64,000 nucleotides of DNA. It comes from Paenibacillus sp. FSL R5-0490 (GTDB lineage Bacteria; Bacillota; Bacilli; Bacillales; Cytobacillaceae). The stretch is taken from assembly GCF_001956215.1 (NCBI RefSeq), contig NZ_MRTQ01000006.1:143004-207003 (forward strand), in the 5' to 3' direction. Below the pieces are notes generated by a model, which worked only from the letters and a program-made list of their open reading frames with translations, was not told where the DNA came from and searched no databases. Both the position numbers and the translations under genes were made by a program. Position 1 is the stretch's first letter; every line of letters begins with the position of its first letter. Positions 52,003 through 61,195 of this stretch are shown here, one piece after another.

Positions 52003-52830
52003 ATGTTAGGTTATGAAAAAATCGTTCTAAACAATGAAGCAGATTGGATTGTTTTTTTACATGGGCTGGGAGGAAATAGTTCTCTCTTCTATAAACAAAA
52101 GGACTTTTTTTCCGCGCATTATAACTTGCTGCTTATTAATTTGCCAGGTCACGGAGACTCACCAGGATTAAGTGCAGATCGTTATTCAGCTGAAGAGGCT
52201 GCTACTGAAGTTGTAAAAATATTAAACCAGCTAGATATTCCAAAAGCACACATCATGGCTTTTTCATTAGGCACTATCATTGCGAACTCCCTGATGATAA
52301 TAGCTCCCGAAAAAATTAAAACCTTAATTCTTGCAGGTCCAGTCTTAAACTGGAGCTGGTGGGCAAATATTTTAGTAAAGGGATCATATAGAATTAGACA
52401 TATTGCACCGTATATGGCCTTTTATAAAATTTTTGCATACCTAATGATGCCCAGAAAAAACCATCAAAAGTCGCGAGGATACTTTATAAGAGAAGCAGCC
52501 AAACTGGGGAGAAGAGAATTCATGAAATGGATTTACATGGTGACAATTCCCGAAAAGGCATACATGAAAACTCTTCTTTTTAAGATTGAAATCCCAAAGC
52601 TATATATTATTGGAGGAGAAGACCACATGTTTCTCAGTGAGACCATAAAGGCTGCACATCATGATCAGAGTATTACCCTGCATATTATCAACGGATGCGG
52701 CCATGTATGTATTCTTGAAAATAGTACAGAGACAAACAATACCATGCATAAATTTTTGTTACATAATCAACTGGAGAAGGAACAAAGGGGCGGGTCTCCT
52801 GTTTCACCCTACCCGGCAGTTATACTTTAA
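52003..52830 (+). CDS. Alpha/beta hydrolase
   Basis: The 275-residue cytoplasmic hydrolase has FLHGLGGNS (oxyanion region), nucleophile Ser88 in AFSLGT (Ala replaces the first Gly of GxSxG), an acid in GGEDHMF and His in GCGHVCI. GAGGTG precedes the ATG at 52003; an ATG at 51991 overlaps that site. The last 18 or so residues (RGGSPVSPYPAVIL) are encoded by a GGGACGG-type repeat and do not belong to the fold. The substrate is unknown. Confidence 0.87.
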   Translation: MLGYEKIVLNNEADWIVFLHGLGGNSSLFYKQKDFFSAHYNLLLINLPGHGDSPGLSADRYSAEEAATEVVKILNQLDIPKAHIMAFSLGTIIANSLMIIAPEKIKTLILAGPVLNWSWWANILVKGSYRIRHIAPYMAFYKIFAYLMMPRKNHQKSRGYFIREAAKLGRREFMKWIYMVTIPEKAYMKTLLFKIEIPKLYIIGGEDHMFLSETIKAAHHDQSITLHIINGCGHVCILENSTETNNTMHKFLLHNQLEKEQRGGSPVSPYPAVIL

Positions 52831-52884
52831 GCATGCTAAAACAACTTCCTGATATTTCAATCAAACGTTTGATTGAAATATCAG
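52783..52884. repeat. Composite element with palindrome copy 5
   Basis: It begins with GGGGCGGGTCTCCTGTTTCACC inside the hydrolase 3' end (split GGGGCGGGTCTCC and TGTTTCACC), passes TACCCGGCA, and ends in a 36-bp perfect palindrome at 52849-52884 containing TCAATCAAACGTTTGATTGA at 52857-52876. Confidence 0.85.
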
Positions 52885-52941
52885 AGCAGAAAAAATCAGA
52901 AAGCCTCGCCTCCTGCACACTTGGCAGGGAGATTAGATATT

Positions 52942-54540
52942 TCAGTAAGTATAAAACTTTATATGATCCTTACGAAATTCTGATTCAGTCATGTCAAAAT
53001 AGATTTTATATCCATTACCACTTGACCATGTAGTATCCATATTAACCCATCTATTGTTAACATATGCCTCGTTCCAGGCATGTCTTGAATCATCAAATGC
53101 AGAGTCGTGAATATTTATTCCAGGACTATCCTCAAACTGTTCGTAACCAGGACTACGGAATGCTCCCAGACCTGCAACTACTTTAGTTTTGATACCTAAA
53201 GAACGGAGTAAGGAGGCTGTTAAATTTGAATAACCTTCACAGACTGCTATCCTTGTGTTTAACACTGTTAGTGCAGATTGATAAGGAGCTGCAGTTTTAT
53301 TCTGAAATCTTTCATAATCGTAACTAATATTTTGACTAACCCAATCATGAATGGCTTTTACCTTTTGATAATCATCAGTTATCCCTTTTGTAATATCTTT
53401 TGCAAGGTTTACAATTTCTTTATTCTCACTAGGTATATCCTTTCCATTAGGCAAAAGATACACTTTTTCGCTTGTCTGAGTAGTTGTACTAAACACCTGT
53501 TTTGGGACTCTGGTTTCTGTATCAACATTGTAAATATCAATCTTATAATGACCTTCTCCCAAAGACAAATCTATTTTCTTGCTGTATTTTCTTTCAAGTC
53601 CGAAAAAATTTGAGACCCAAGCCTTATTCTCGCTATTACATTTTGGCTTATTAAACGGCAGCCATGGATCGGGTCTGCATTCACCTAAATAACTGGGTGT
53701 CCATAAGTACTTAACAGTCTTATTATCCTTGCTGGCGACTATTTCCATCCTTTTGAATGAGCCATTATAACCTGTAATATTAATTGTGCTGCTGGTACTA
53801 TTCTTCTGTACTTCAAACAGCGGCTTAACAATGACTGGAGCTTTTCTCCGGCACTTACCATCATTGGAAGTAATGACAATATTTGTTTTTCCCTCAGAAA
53901 TACCTTTTAACAATCCATCTTTAGTAATTTGGGCAATTTTAGGATTTTCACTTGCAAACTGAACATCTACATTGTAGGGAGTATCAATTTCAATAACAGC
54001 AGGCAGTTGCCCCTGTTTTGGCTTATCTAAATAATAAGCTTTAAGTTGTTCTTCATCATCTGCACTAATTACTGTTGTTTTATCCGTATAACGAGGGGTC
54101 AGGACGATCGACTTATTCTGGCAATCATCATTTTCAGTATTTACTTCGTTACTAACCTTCCCTTTGCTAATGCATTTAACAGCATTTAACTTTGTTTTAC
54201 TGGGAGTCTCGTATTTTACTTTTGTATCGCGTTCAACGAAAAAGCCCCCGCCAACACTTAAAATCCCTGGTTTGAAGGCGTAAATACGGTAAAACTCTCC
54301 AGCCTTTAAAGTGCGTTCAATTACTCGTTTTTCCCCATTAAGCTTAAATAAAGGAGTATCTTTAACAATGACTAATCTCCCGATCTGCCCAGACTTAAGC
54401 TCAATTCCATCCCACCATATTTTCTTAACACCTTTATACTGTTCGCAAAAAACAGCATCATTCTCTGCAGCTCCTGTTGGTTGAGACAGGCTAATAATAA
54501 ATGAAAATAGTATTGCAAAAATTAGTAAAGTCTTCTTCAC
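52942..54540 (-). CDS. Secreted protein: WDG/GQIGRL module + Ig-like + transglutaminase-like domain
   Basis: The 532-residue exported protein has a signal peptide (to about 24), the shared module (KIWWDGIELKSGQIGRLVI ... VKYETPSKTKL, about 38-125), a bacterial Ig-like segment (about 175-250; FASENPKIAQITKDGLLKG) and a C-terminal transglutaminase-like domain. That domain has Cys434 (VCEGYSNL), His487 (SRHAWNEAY) and Asp502 (VNMDTTW), a full Cys-His-Asp triad. It could be a wall-associated crosslinking enzyme or protease. The start is GTG with CAGGGGGTT upstream. Confidence 0.87.
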   Translation of the reverse strand: MKKTLLIFAILFSFIISLSQPTGAAENDAVFCEQYKGVKKIWWDGIELKSGQIGRLVIVKDTPLFKLNGEKRVIERTLKAGEFYRIYAFKPGILSVGGGFFVERDTKVKYETPSKTKLNAVKCISKGKVSNEVNTENDDCQNKSIVLTPRYTDKTTVISADDEEQLKAYYLDKPKQGQLPAVIEIDTPYNVDVQFASENPKIAQITKDGLLKGISEGKTNIVITSNDGKCRRKAPVIVKPLFEVQKNSTSSTINITGYNGSFKRMEIVASKDNKTVKYLWTPSYLGECRPDPWLPFNKPKCNSENKAWVSNFFGLERKYSKKIDLSLGEGHYKIDIYNVDTETRVPKQVFSTTTQTSEKVYLLPNGKDIPSENKEIVNLAKDITKGITDDYQKVKAIHDWVSQNISYDYERFQNKTAAPYQSALTVLNTRIAVCEGYSNLTASLLRSLGIKTKVVAGLGAFRSPGYEQFEDSPGINIHDSAFDDSRHAWNEAYVNNRWVNMDTTWSSGNGYKIYFDMTESEFRKDHIKFYTY

Positions 54541-54615
54541 AATTATAACCCCCTGGGTAGAATCACTATGTTATGAAATAAACTCATTAAGTTAATTTCC
54601 TCCTCACACATTCGG

Positions 54616-55806
54616 TCATTCACCCAAACACCTGACTTGTGCCAGTTTCGCCTTAGAAGGAGTTTCATATTTCACTTTTTGGTCCCGGTCCACATAATAA
54701 CCTCCACCGACGCTTAATTTCTCGGGTTTGAAGGCATATATGCGATAATGCGAGCCTTTCTTTAGTGTCTTAGAAAGTACCTTTTGGTCGCCGTCCAGTT
54801 TATACAGGGGTGTATCCTGCAATATAGTTAATCGGCCAATTTGACCTTTTTTCAACTCTACTCCATCCCAATAAACCTTTTTTATATTTTTACAAGTATT
54901 GGGTTCTGCTTTAACAGGCGGTTGAGCATATGGGTCTTGTTTTGTTGTAAAAGACCAAGTCTTGCTTCCTGTTGTCCCTTCTTCACTATTGGCATAATAT
55001 ATAGATGCTGTATAAGTTTCATCATACTTTAATTTTTCTTTAGGATAATAGTAAACGGTAGCGCCATAGGGATTTTCATCCTTAAATACCGGCACTTCTT
55101 GACCCTTGCTATTCTTTAATGTGAAATCCCAGGTGTCTGCCCAGAAATTTTGGGGCTGATCAATAGAAATCGCGTATCCTAAGACATGATCGACCTTGAA
55201 ATAGGCAGATGGACTGTATGAGCCCAATTGCTCTTCATGAACAATATCTACATTTGTTTGTCCGTCATACGGATAGACAATTTCTCTATTAAATATTTCA
55301 TTTTCATCTGAATAAAATCCACTTACAAGGAGAAACGATCCTCCATTATAAGCGACACCCACTTTTCTTAAATTAGGACTTATCAGCTGATCTCTGGAAG
55401 AAACACTATTGATAAATGTGTCGACTCCATCCGAAGACTTGTATAAACTTGCAGTTACTGCTACTTCAGAATAGTAATAATCCTTAGTTTCGAAACCTCC
55501 GGCAGAGCGAATTCGAGCAGTGGTCGTTTCCCCTGTAAAACCCTCTTCCCCGGGTTTTTCGCTAAGGCCAACATAAGTTCCATGCAAACGAATATAATTC
55601 AAATGGTTATTAGCTGCTTTAGTTAGAGCAGGATCAAGTTTGACAGACTGCAAACCCATTTTCGAACGAATTGCATTCAAATAATCTACCGCCTGCTGCT
55701 CCTCCTTCGTAAAACTATTGTTTGCTGCTTCTGTTTTAACATTGGAAAAGGAAAGCATCCCAAACACCATTAGTAACACAAGTGCACTTGTCATAAATTT
55801 GTTCAT
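54616..55806 (-). CDS. Secreted CAP-domain protein with C-terminal module
   Basis: The 396-residue exported protein has a signal peptide, a CAP/SCP domain (about 35-180; AVDYLNAIRSKMGLQSVKLDPALTKAANNH, split here as family signature), an Ig-like stretch (about 200-295) and the shared module at the C-terminus (KKVYWDGVELKKGQIGRLTI ... VKYETPSKAKL). ATG at 55806 is preferred over 55812 for spacing from GAGGGG. Bacterial CAP proteins are of largely unknown function; the YkwD type is secreted. Confidence 0.86.
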   Translation of the reverse strand: MNKFMTSALVLLMVFGMLSFSNVKTEAANNSFTKEEQQAVDYLNAIRSKMGLQSVKLDPALTKAANNHLNYIRLHGTYVGLSEKPGEEGFTGETTTARIRSAGGFETKDYYYSEVAVTASLYKSSDGVDTFINSVSSRDQLISPNLRKVGVAYNGGSFLLVSGFYSDENEIFNREIVYPYDGQTNVDIVHEEQLGSYSPSAYFKVDHVLGYAISIDQPQNFWADTWDFTLKNSKGQEVPVFKDENPYGATVYYYPKEKLKYDETYTASIYYANSEEGTTGSKTWSFTTKQDPYAQPPVKAEPNTCKNIKKVYWDGVELKKGQIGRLTILQDTPLYKLDGDQKVLSKTLKKGSHYRIYAFKPEKLSVGGGYYVDRDQKVKYETPSKAKLAQVRCLGE

Positions 55807-55968
55807 ATTCATCCCCTCTTTTCTTCTGCTATTTGCAGATATCTTCGCATCATAATTGGGTAATAAGTACTATTATATTATAAAGGATAAAAGTGGAGTT
55901 TTTTTGTTTTTTGATGAAATGCAAACAGGAATTTACGAATTACTACTGAGAACATCTGGAAAATAAAA

Positions 55969-56001
55969 AAACAGGGAACATACGAACCGTCCCCGTGTTT
56001 C
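55969..56001. repeat. GGGACGGTTC repeat at the jetD 3' end
   Basis: ACATACGAACCGTCCCCGTG followed by TTTCTTT ends 2 nt before the jetD stop codon at 56003. Confidence 0.85.
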
Positions 56002-56002
56002 T

Positions 56003-57325
56003 TTATTTTTTTATATTCATATTAATTACTAAGCCTTCTTGTTCTAACCGTATCTTATTTCTTAATAAAACTTCGATTAACTTATGCCATAAATTATAAT
56101 TATCATCATTTAACAGTGCAGTTAGTTTATTTGCGTACTCAGGTGAAAACCGCATGCCATATTTAAGGTATTTATTATATGTGTACTCGTCCATAAATAA
56201 AGGCTTTAGATTTGAGAAATAATTTCTTCGAAGATGTTCAAATATTAATATTCCTCCGTAATCTATGTCTCCCCAGTGATAGACCTCAACAAAATTGTTT
56301 GATTGTTGTATGAAATCCTTAAGCTTATACAGTAACTTACGTAAAGCATGATGAGGAAACCCGCCTGTATATATGGTTAATACTTGATCAGGGTTTTTAA
56401 AATTATTAGAAGTTAGAGGACCTTCTGCTATCTTCCCATTTAAAAATTCATGATAAGCAGTTAAGTTTTCAATAAAGAGGATGGCCTTAGCATTAAGTTC
56501 TTTGATTTCTAACTCTTTAATAGTTTCAAATGAAAGGCCAATTCCCCCTGGCAACTCAGCAACATCTGTACATATGTTTCCGCTACTAAATATCAAAGGA
56601 CCTGAAACTAAAGTTATTTGAGGGTTTTCCACAATACCTATTGAGTCCAGATATTCGATATCAGTGTCCAGTTCTATGTTACCAAAACGCTTATATATAG
56701 AAACTAATCTATTCTGTACATGTTTTTCTAAATACTTTGTATCGTTAAACAACTGATGACTAAGCACTCTCTTCATCGTTCCCTCATCTATCGCTGGAAG
56801 AAAAAGAAGGGTTTTGACTAAATCCTCATAACCTTTTAGGTTATTAATTTCCAAACCTGCTGTTTGACTCTTCGATAGTGCCTTATTATAGTAATTCCAG
56901 AAATCCCTTACCCATTGCCATGGATGTTCTGATAATGGGCAAAGGATTAATTTGAGATCTTCCAATTTCTTTTGTTTAGGTGTAATTCCAGCCATTTCAT
57001 ATGCAATGCCAATAGCATCAAAATTAAGATATACTTTGTCTATCTCTTCGCCCTCTTTATATTTTGGCCATCTGACTTCAATGATCCCATTCTCTTGAAG
57101 TTCAGCGAGTGCTTGATGAATCCATTCCCTTTTCCTATAATTCATATCATCATAGTAATCTTTTAAAAGTGAATTACTCAATTTCTTTATCGCAAACTGA
57201 GGTCGCTGTAAACTTGCTTCTCCTGTTTTAAACGCCTTACTTGCTTCATACTTCTTCAGTAGCAAAGAGAGAAGCTTGCTCTTGTACTCCTTGACTTTCT
57301 CTTGTTCCTTTGTCAAATCCGTCAT
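56003..57325 (-). CDS. jetD: Wadjet subunit JetD, Toprim-type nuclease
   Basis: The 440-residue nuclease subunit of Wadjet cuts circular DNA caught by the SMC part. The N-terminal half is a winged-helix-like region (YYDDMNYRKREWIHQALAEL). The C-terminal half is a Toprim fold with the Glu in ILFIENLTAYHEF and the Asp pair in HWGDIDYGG. The frame overlaps the jetC end by about 80 nt, suggesting translational coupling. ATG 57325 and GTG 57331 are both possible starts. Confidence 0.92.
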   Translation of the reverse strand: MTDLTKEQEKVKEYKSKLLSLLLKKYEASKAFKTGEASLQRPQFAIKKLSNSLLKDYYDDMNYRKREWIHQALAELQENGIIEVRWPKYKEGEEIDKVYLNFDAIGIAYEMAGITPKQKKLEDLKLILCPLSEHPWQWVRDFWNYYNKALSKSQTAGLEINNLKGYEDLVKTLLFLPAIDEGTMKRVLSHQLFNDTKYLEKHVQNRLVSIYKRFGNIELDTDIEYLDSIGIVENPQITLVSGPLIFSSGNICTDVAELPGGIGLSFETIKELEIKELNAKAILFIENLTAYHEFLNGKIAEGPLTSNNFKNPDQVLTIYTGGFPHHALRKLLYKLKDFIQQSNNFVEVYHWGDIDYGGILIFEHLRRNYFSNLKPLFMDEYTYNKYLKYGMRFSPEYANKLTALLNDDNYNLWHKLIEVLLRNKIRLEQEGLVINMNIKK

Positions 57326-60300
57326 TATCACTCATCTCTCTATGTATCATATCTGTAAAGCATTCATAGCCTTCTTTATGAACTACGATGACTGTTGAAA
57401 CTTCTGTTGCCATGTTTGAAAGTTTCTCATCCGGTACAGCAGCTATTAATTGAAAGTTCATATTTTTAATTAAGCGTAAGCTTGTTTGTATTCTTTCTTC
57501 GTCCATTTTATTAAACGCTTCATCAAAAACAACCAGGCGCATCGTTTTATCAGAACTATATAACTGATTAAATGATGATAATATGGCAATGTAAAATGGT
57601 GTCTGCGTTTCTCCACCTGATTTTTCTTTAAGCACTTGAGAAAATCGGATTCTGCTATTTGCAGTAGTAATTATGATGTCAAAGTCAAGATAACGGCGAT
57701 AATCCGAGAATTCCTCCTGATCACCAATCTCGCCTTTAATTAAAATCTCAAATAGTTCGTGTAACGACTGATCTTTTGCATCATCTGGAAAATCAAATAA
57801 GGAGCCTTTTTCTACAACTTGAGGATCCATTATAATTTCATAGAACCTTCTATATTTCTCACTTGGTTTAAATTCAAATTGATAACTTTCTTGATGGAAA
57901 GGAAATCTTTTTAGAGCATCATTAAGTTGTTGAAACTGTCTTTTTGCACCTTCAATTGCTTCTTTCATTTTATAGATAAAGTGAGATTTAAACTCTTCTT
58001 CAGATTGCTTAAGGGCTTCATTTAGCTTTTCCTGATAGGAATCAATGTCAATATCGATTTGCTCTAAGAGCATTTGATATTCATCATTTTGCGGAGCCCC
58101 TTCTTCTCCATTAAAATTATGCTTAACATTATAATCATGTCTATCATTTCTTAATTTTAGGAACCGATTTTCTGACTGAGTAATATTTCCTTTTTTATTT
58201 CCAATCCAGTTTTCAATTTTTTTGTCCAGCGGAACATCTTGTTTTTCAGCTTCTCTTAATCTTTCTGTAGCCATAATCAACATGTCTGATGAGTACTCAG
58301 CCGCCCATTCAGCGAGGTGCTGCTCTAAGACTTGAAGCTCATCATGATATCGCTCCATAGACTGTTTCATAGAGGTTAAGTTATTATTTTCCCTTTCAAT
58401 ATCCCCAATTAATTTTCTAACCCTCTTCTCTAATTCAGTTTCCCGATTCTTCCAATATTCAAAATCTGCTTTTAACTGTTTTATTCCACTAAGGTCTAAC
58501 TGAGATAACTCTATCCTAAACTGATCGAGACTCTCTTGTAGTGTTTGGATCAATTCTGGGAGGTCTAAAGCGTTACTTAGACGTGAGTAGTAGCTTCTTT
58601 TTTCAGTCAGCTGCTGCTCCCAAACATTATACATTTTACTTAAGAATTCTACTTGTTGGATGTCTGTATCGGTTTGAAGAAGCTCTTTTTTCTTTAACTC
58701 TAACTGCCTTGGTATAGCCTTAGAACCTATATAAGGAATTTGATATCTTTCTTTCTTTATTTGTCTAGCTACTAAGTTTTGATAAACCATACAACTATTT
58801 GTTATAGCTGCTTGATGTTGACTTAACTCTTTTTCTGAGCTTGCTTTCATAACTCTACCTAACAAATGTTCAATTCTTGCCTGAATTACCGTGTTGGTTG
58901 TTTCTAACTCTTCAGCCAGTGATCCTTGCTTTAGATTACCTAAATATTTACGTTCTTTTTGTGTATTTACTAAACCCACTCCCTCTATATTGTGATTCCA
59001 TTTTTCAGCTTCGTATATAGAAAGGGCTTGTTCAAAATAATCAGGGTCTACCAATAGATCAAACTTTTGTGTATGGAGGTACCCCTCAATTGCATTACGC
59101 CATTCCTCATCTAAAACTTCCATCTCCTCACAGAAAACCCATACTTTTGATTTTCCGTTTAATTGGAGTTCTAACAATTCTTTTAACTTACTAATTGAGG
59201 AAGGGTAGGTTCTCTTCTTGTTCTCTAGATCTTTGATTTCTTTACATAGTATAGACCTTTTCTCTTTTAATTCTTTTATCTTCTTGTCCGTATCACTTTT
59301 GGCAATAACGAAGCGATTATACAGTTTTGACAGTTCTTCTCCACATTTATTTAACTTCTGTTGAAAGTCTAATGTTGGTTTGACAGATGAAGACTCTAAC
59401 ATATCAATTACTGAATCTATTAAATTTATACCTTCATGCAAGTTGCTTTGCTCTTCTTTCTCCCAAATCCAGTATTCACTATCCGATACGGTAATTAGCT
59501 CTTGAATCATATCTTTTTCTTTATATAAATTGCTAGAAAGCTCTACTAATTGTTTTCTTTTACTTTCTAGTTCTTCGGTTGTTCCTTGAATTTGACTATG
59601 TAGTTCTTCCTCTCTCTTTTTCTCTTGGTTATTTTGCCATTTTTGAAATGATTCAAGACTTTTATCTTTCGCTTCTTTATGCTGCTCTTCAGCAAGATCC
59701 TTCTCATTAGATACCTGAGTTATTAGTTCTTGTATCTCTTGCAATTTACTTTCTAATCTTTTATTCTCTTCCTGTTGTTTATCATATTTTAATCGTCTAA
59801 TTACATATTCCTGTTGCTTTACAGTATCTATTAATTTCTTATATTGAACAAAATGATCTTTAATTTTAGTTAACTTGATTTTCCGAACCCTTAAATCTTC
59901 TAATTCCCGCTTATATCTTTGGTGGACTTCAAAGTTCTCTTTCATGATGTCCAGCTGTAATTCTTTCTTATCAAGAATATAGTCATAAACAAAATCTCTT
60001 ACATTATGTATTGGTTTAAACGATAATGCTTTGGAAAAAGAAGAGAAAAAACGATGATTTACTTGGCCCATTCTATTTAATAGAGCCTTCTGATAACCAT
60101 CTTTTGTTCTCTCTAACACCGAACGATTTTTCAAATTGTTTACATAACGATGAAATTCATCTCTGTTTTTTAATTGGCCTGTTTCTCTTAAATAATCAAC
60201 ATCTTTCAACTTACAATTATTAATTATAAAATACTCTTGATCGATTGAATCATCGCGATAAACATCTATAACAACTCCAACCACAAAATAATCAAATTTC

Positions 60301-60602
60301 TTTTCATCAAAGAACTCTGCCATGAGATAGGTGGTAAAATCACCTTCCCGGACATATCTTTGTTCGTCACTCCCTATTTTTCCTCTTAAATAGCTAATTA
60401 GAGAGCGTTTTGCATCATCGTGGGCAGAGGAATTGAAACGAATCATTTTTAAGTTTGCAATAAATATGACCTGTAGGGCATCAATAATTGTTGATTTACC
60501 TGCAGCATTTCTACCTGTTATCATCGTTTGACGTCCAAACGAAATCTCTTCATCTTTAAAATAATGCCAATTAATCAGCTTCAGTTTCTTCATCCATTTC
60601 AT
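57246..60602 (-). CDS. jetC: Wadjet subunit JetC, SMC-like ATPase (MksB type)
   Basis: The 1118-residue SMC-family ATPase has Walker A GRNAAGKST (residues 30-38), long coiled coils with a hinge-like centre, the signature KSGGETQTP and Walker B LVVFDEAFNKMD. It extrudes DNA loops to sense small circular DNA. The start at 60602 lies 6 nt after GGAGAGGAGG and overlaps jetB by 32 nt; an in-frame ATG at 60632 is deeper inside jetB. Confidence 0.94.
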   Translation of the reverse strand: MKWMKKLKLINWHYFKDEEISFGRQTMITGRNAAGKSTIIDALQVIFIANLKMIRFNSSAHDDAKRSLISYLRGKIGSDEQRYVREGDFTTYLMAEFFDEKKFDYFVVGVVIDVYRDDSIDQEYFIINNCKLKDVDYLRETGQLKNRDEFHRYVNNLKNRSVLERTKDGYQKALLNRMGQVNHRFFSSFSKALSFKPIHNVRDFVYDYILDKKELQLDIMKENFEVHQRYKRELEDLRVRKIKLTKIKDHFVQYKKLIDTVKQQEYVIRRLKYDKQQEENKRLESKLQEIQELITQVSNEKDLAEEQHKEAKDKSLESFQKWQNNQEKKREEELHSQIQGTTEELESKRKQLVELSSNLYKEKDMIQELITVSDSEYWIWEKEEQSNLHEGINLIDSVIDMLESSSVKPTLDFQQKLNKCGEELSKLYNRFVIAKSDTDKKIKELKEKRSILCKEIKDLENKKRTYPSSISKLKELLELQLNGKSKVWVFCEEMEVLDEEWRNAIEGYLHTQKFDLLVDPDYFEQALSIYEAEKWNHNIEGVGLVNTQKERKYLGNLKQGSLAEELETTNTVIQARIEHLLGRVMKASSEKELSQHQAAITNSCMVYQNLVARQIKKERYQIPYIGSKAIPRQLELKKKELLQTDTDIQQVEFLSKMYNVWEQQLTEKRSYYSRLSNALDLPELIQTLQESLDQFRIELSQLDLSGIKQLKADFEYWKNRETELEKRVRKLIGDIERENNNLTSMKQSMERYHDELQVLEQHLAEWAAEYSSDMLIMATERLREAEKQDVPLDKKIENWIGNKKGNITQSENRFLKLRNDRHDYNVKHNFNGEEGAPQNDEYQMLLEQIDIDIDSYQEKLNEALKQSEEEFKSHFIYKMKEAIEGAKRQFQQLNDALKRFPFHQESYQFEFKPSEKYRRFYEIIMDPQVVEKGSLFDFPDDAKDQSLHELFEILIKGEIGDQEEFSDYRRYLDFDIIITTANSRIRFSQVLKEKSGGETQTPFYIAILSSFNQLYSSDKTMRLVVFDEAFNKMDEERIQTSLRLIKNMNFQLIAAVPDEKLSNMATEVSTVIVVHKEGYECFTDMIHREMSDNDGFDKGTRESQGVQEQASLFATEEV

Positions 60603-61176
60603 TGTCATCCTCCTCTCCAGTTCCCATTTCATAACGCAATATCTTTTGATTTAATTGTTGAATGGATTCCCCATCAATCATATGTAACCAGGTATGAAAC
60701 ATACGAAATCTACAATCATCTGAATGCCAGTCAGAGTCAATTGGATCCAACAATTGATAGCTAGTACATAAACGTATATGATCACTTACTTTTGTTTTTG
60801 TGAAGCTCGGTAAGCAAAACGCCTCATATTTTGCCCTTATTTCATATAATGTTGTGATCGGGAACTCCGATAATGATAGCCCTTCTCTTTTTTCCTGATA
60901 AATAACTCTCAGGACTAGCATCCATATACTTTCTTCCCGACTGAGCCTTTTTCGATGACTCCCCTTTGGAGAAAACACAAACATTGTTTCATGCCTATCA
61001 TCAATAACAAAGTCCCACCCTAAAAACTGAAAGAACTCCTCCAATTTCTCCTTATGACGATTTGCTAAATAATACGAGGCACGATCCAACTCTTTAACAA
61101 GAAAGTTGGTAGAAATTAATTTATTCATAACATCTTGTAACTCTTTTTGCTCCGTCTCACTTATGCCTGTGAACAT
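60571..61176 (-). CDS. jetB: Wadjet subunit JetB (MksE type)
   Basis: The 201-residue KITE-type subunit reads FTGISETEQKELQDVMNKL and has winged-helix features (LSEFPITTLYEIRAKY) and an acidic tail (TGEEDDNEMDEETEAD). GAGGTGTTACCC precedes the ATG at 61176; the longer frame to 61242 would overlap jetA. JetB bridges the kleisin JetA and the ATPase JetC. Confidence 0.9.
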   Translation of the reverse strand: MFTGISETEQKELQDVMNKLISTNFLVKELDRASYYLANRHKEKLEEFFQFLGWDFVIDDRHETMFVFSPKGSHRKRLSREESIWMLVLRVIYQEKREGLSLSEFPITTLYEIRAKYEAFCLPSFTKTKVSDHIRLCTSYQLLDPIDSDWHSDDCRFRMFHTWLHMIDGESIQQLNQKILRYEMGTGEEDDNEMDEETEAD

Positions 61177-61195
61177 GGGTAACACCTCTTTCTCT

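Noticed and set aside
52833..53033. 66-residue frame after the hydrolase
   Set aside because: It runs through the palindrome and the antisense end of the transglutaminase gene and lacks a ribosome binding site.
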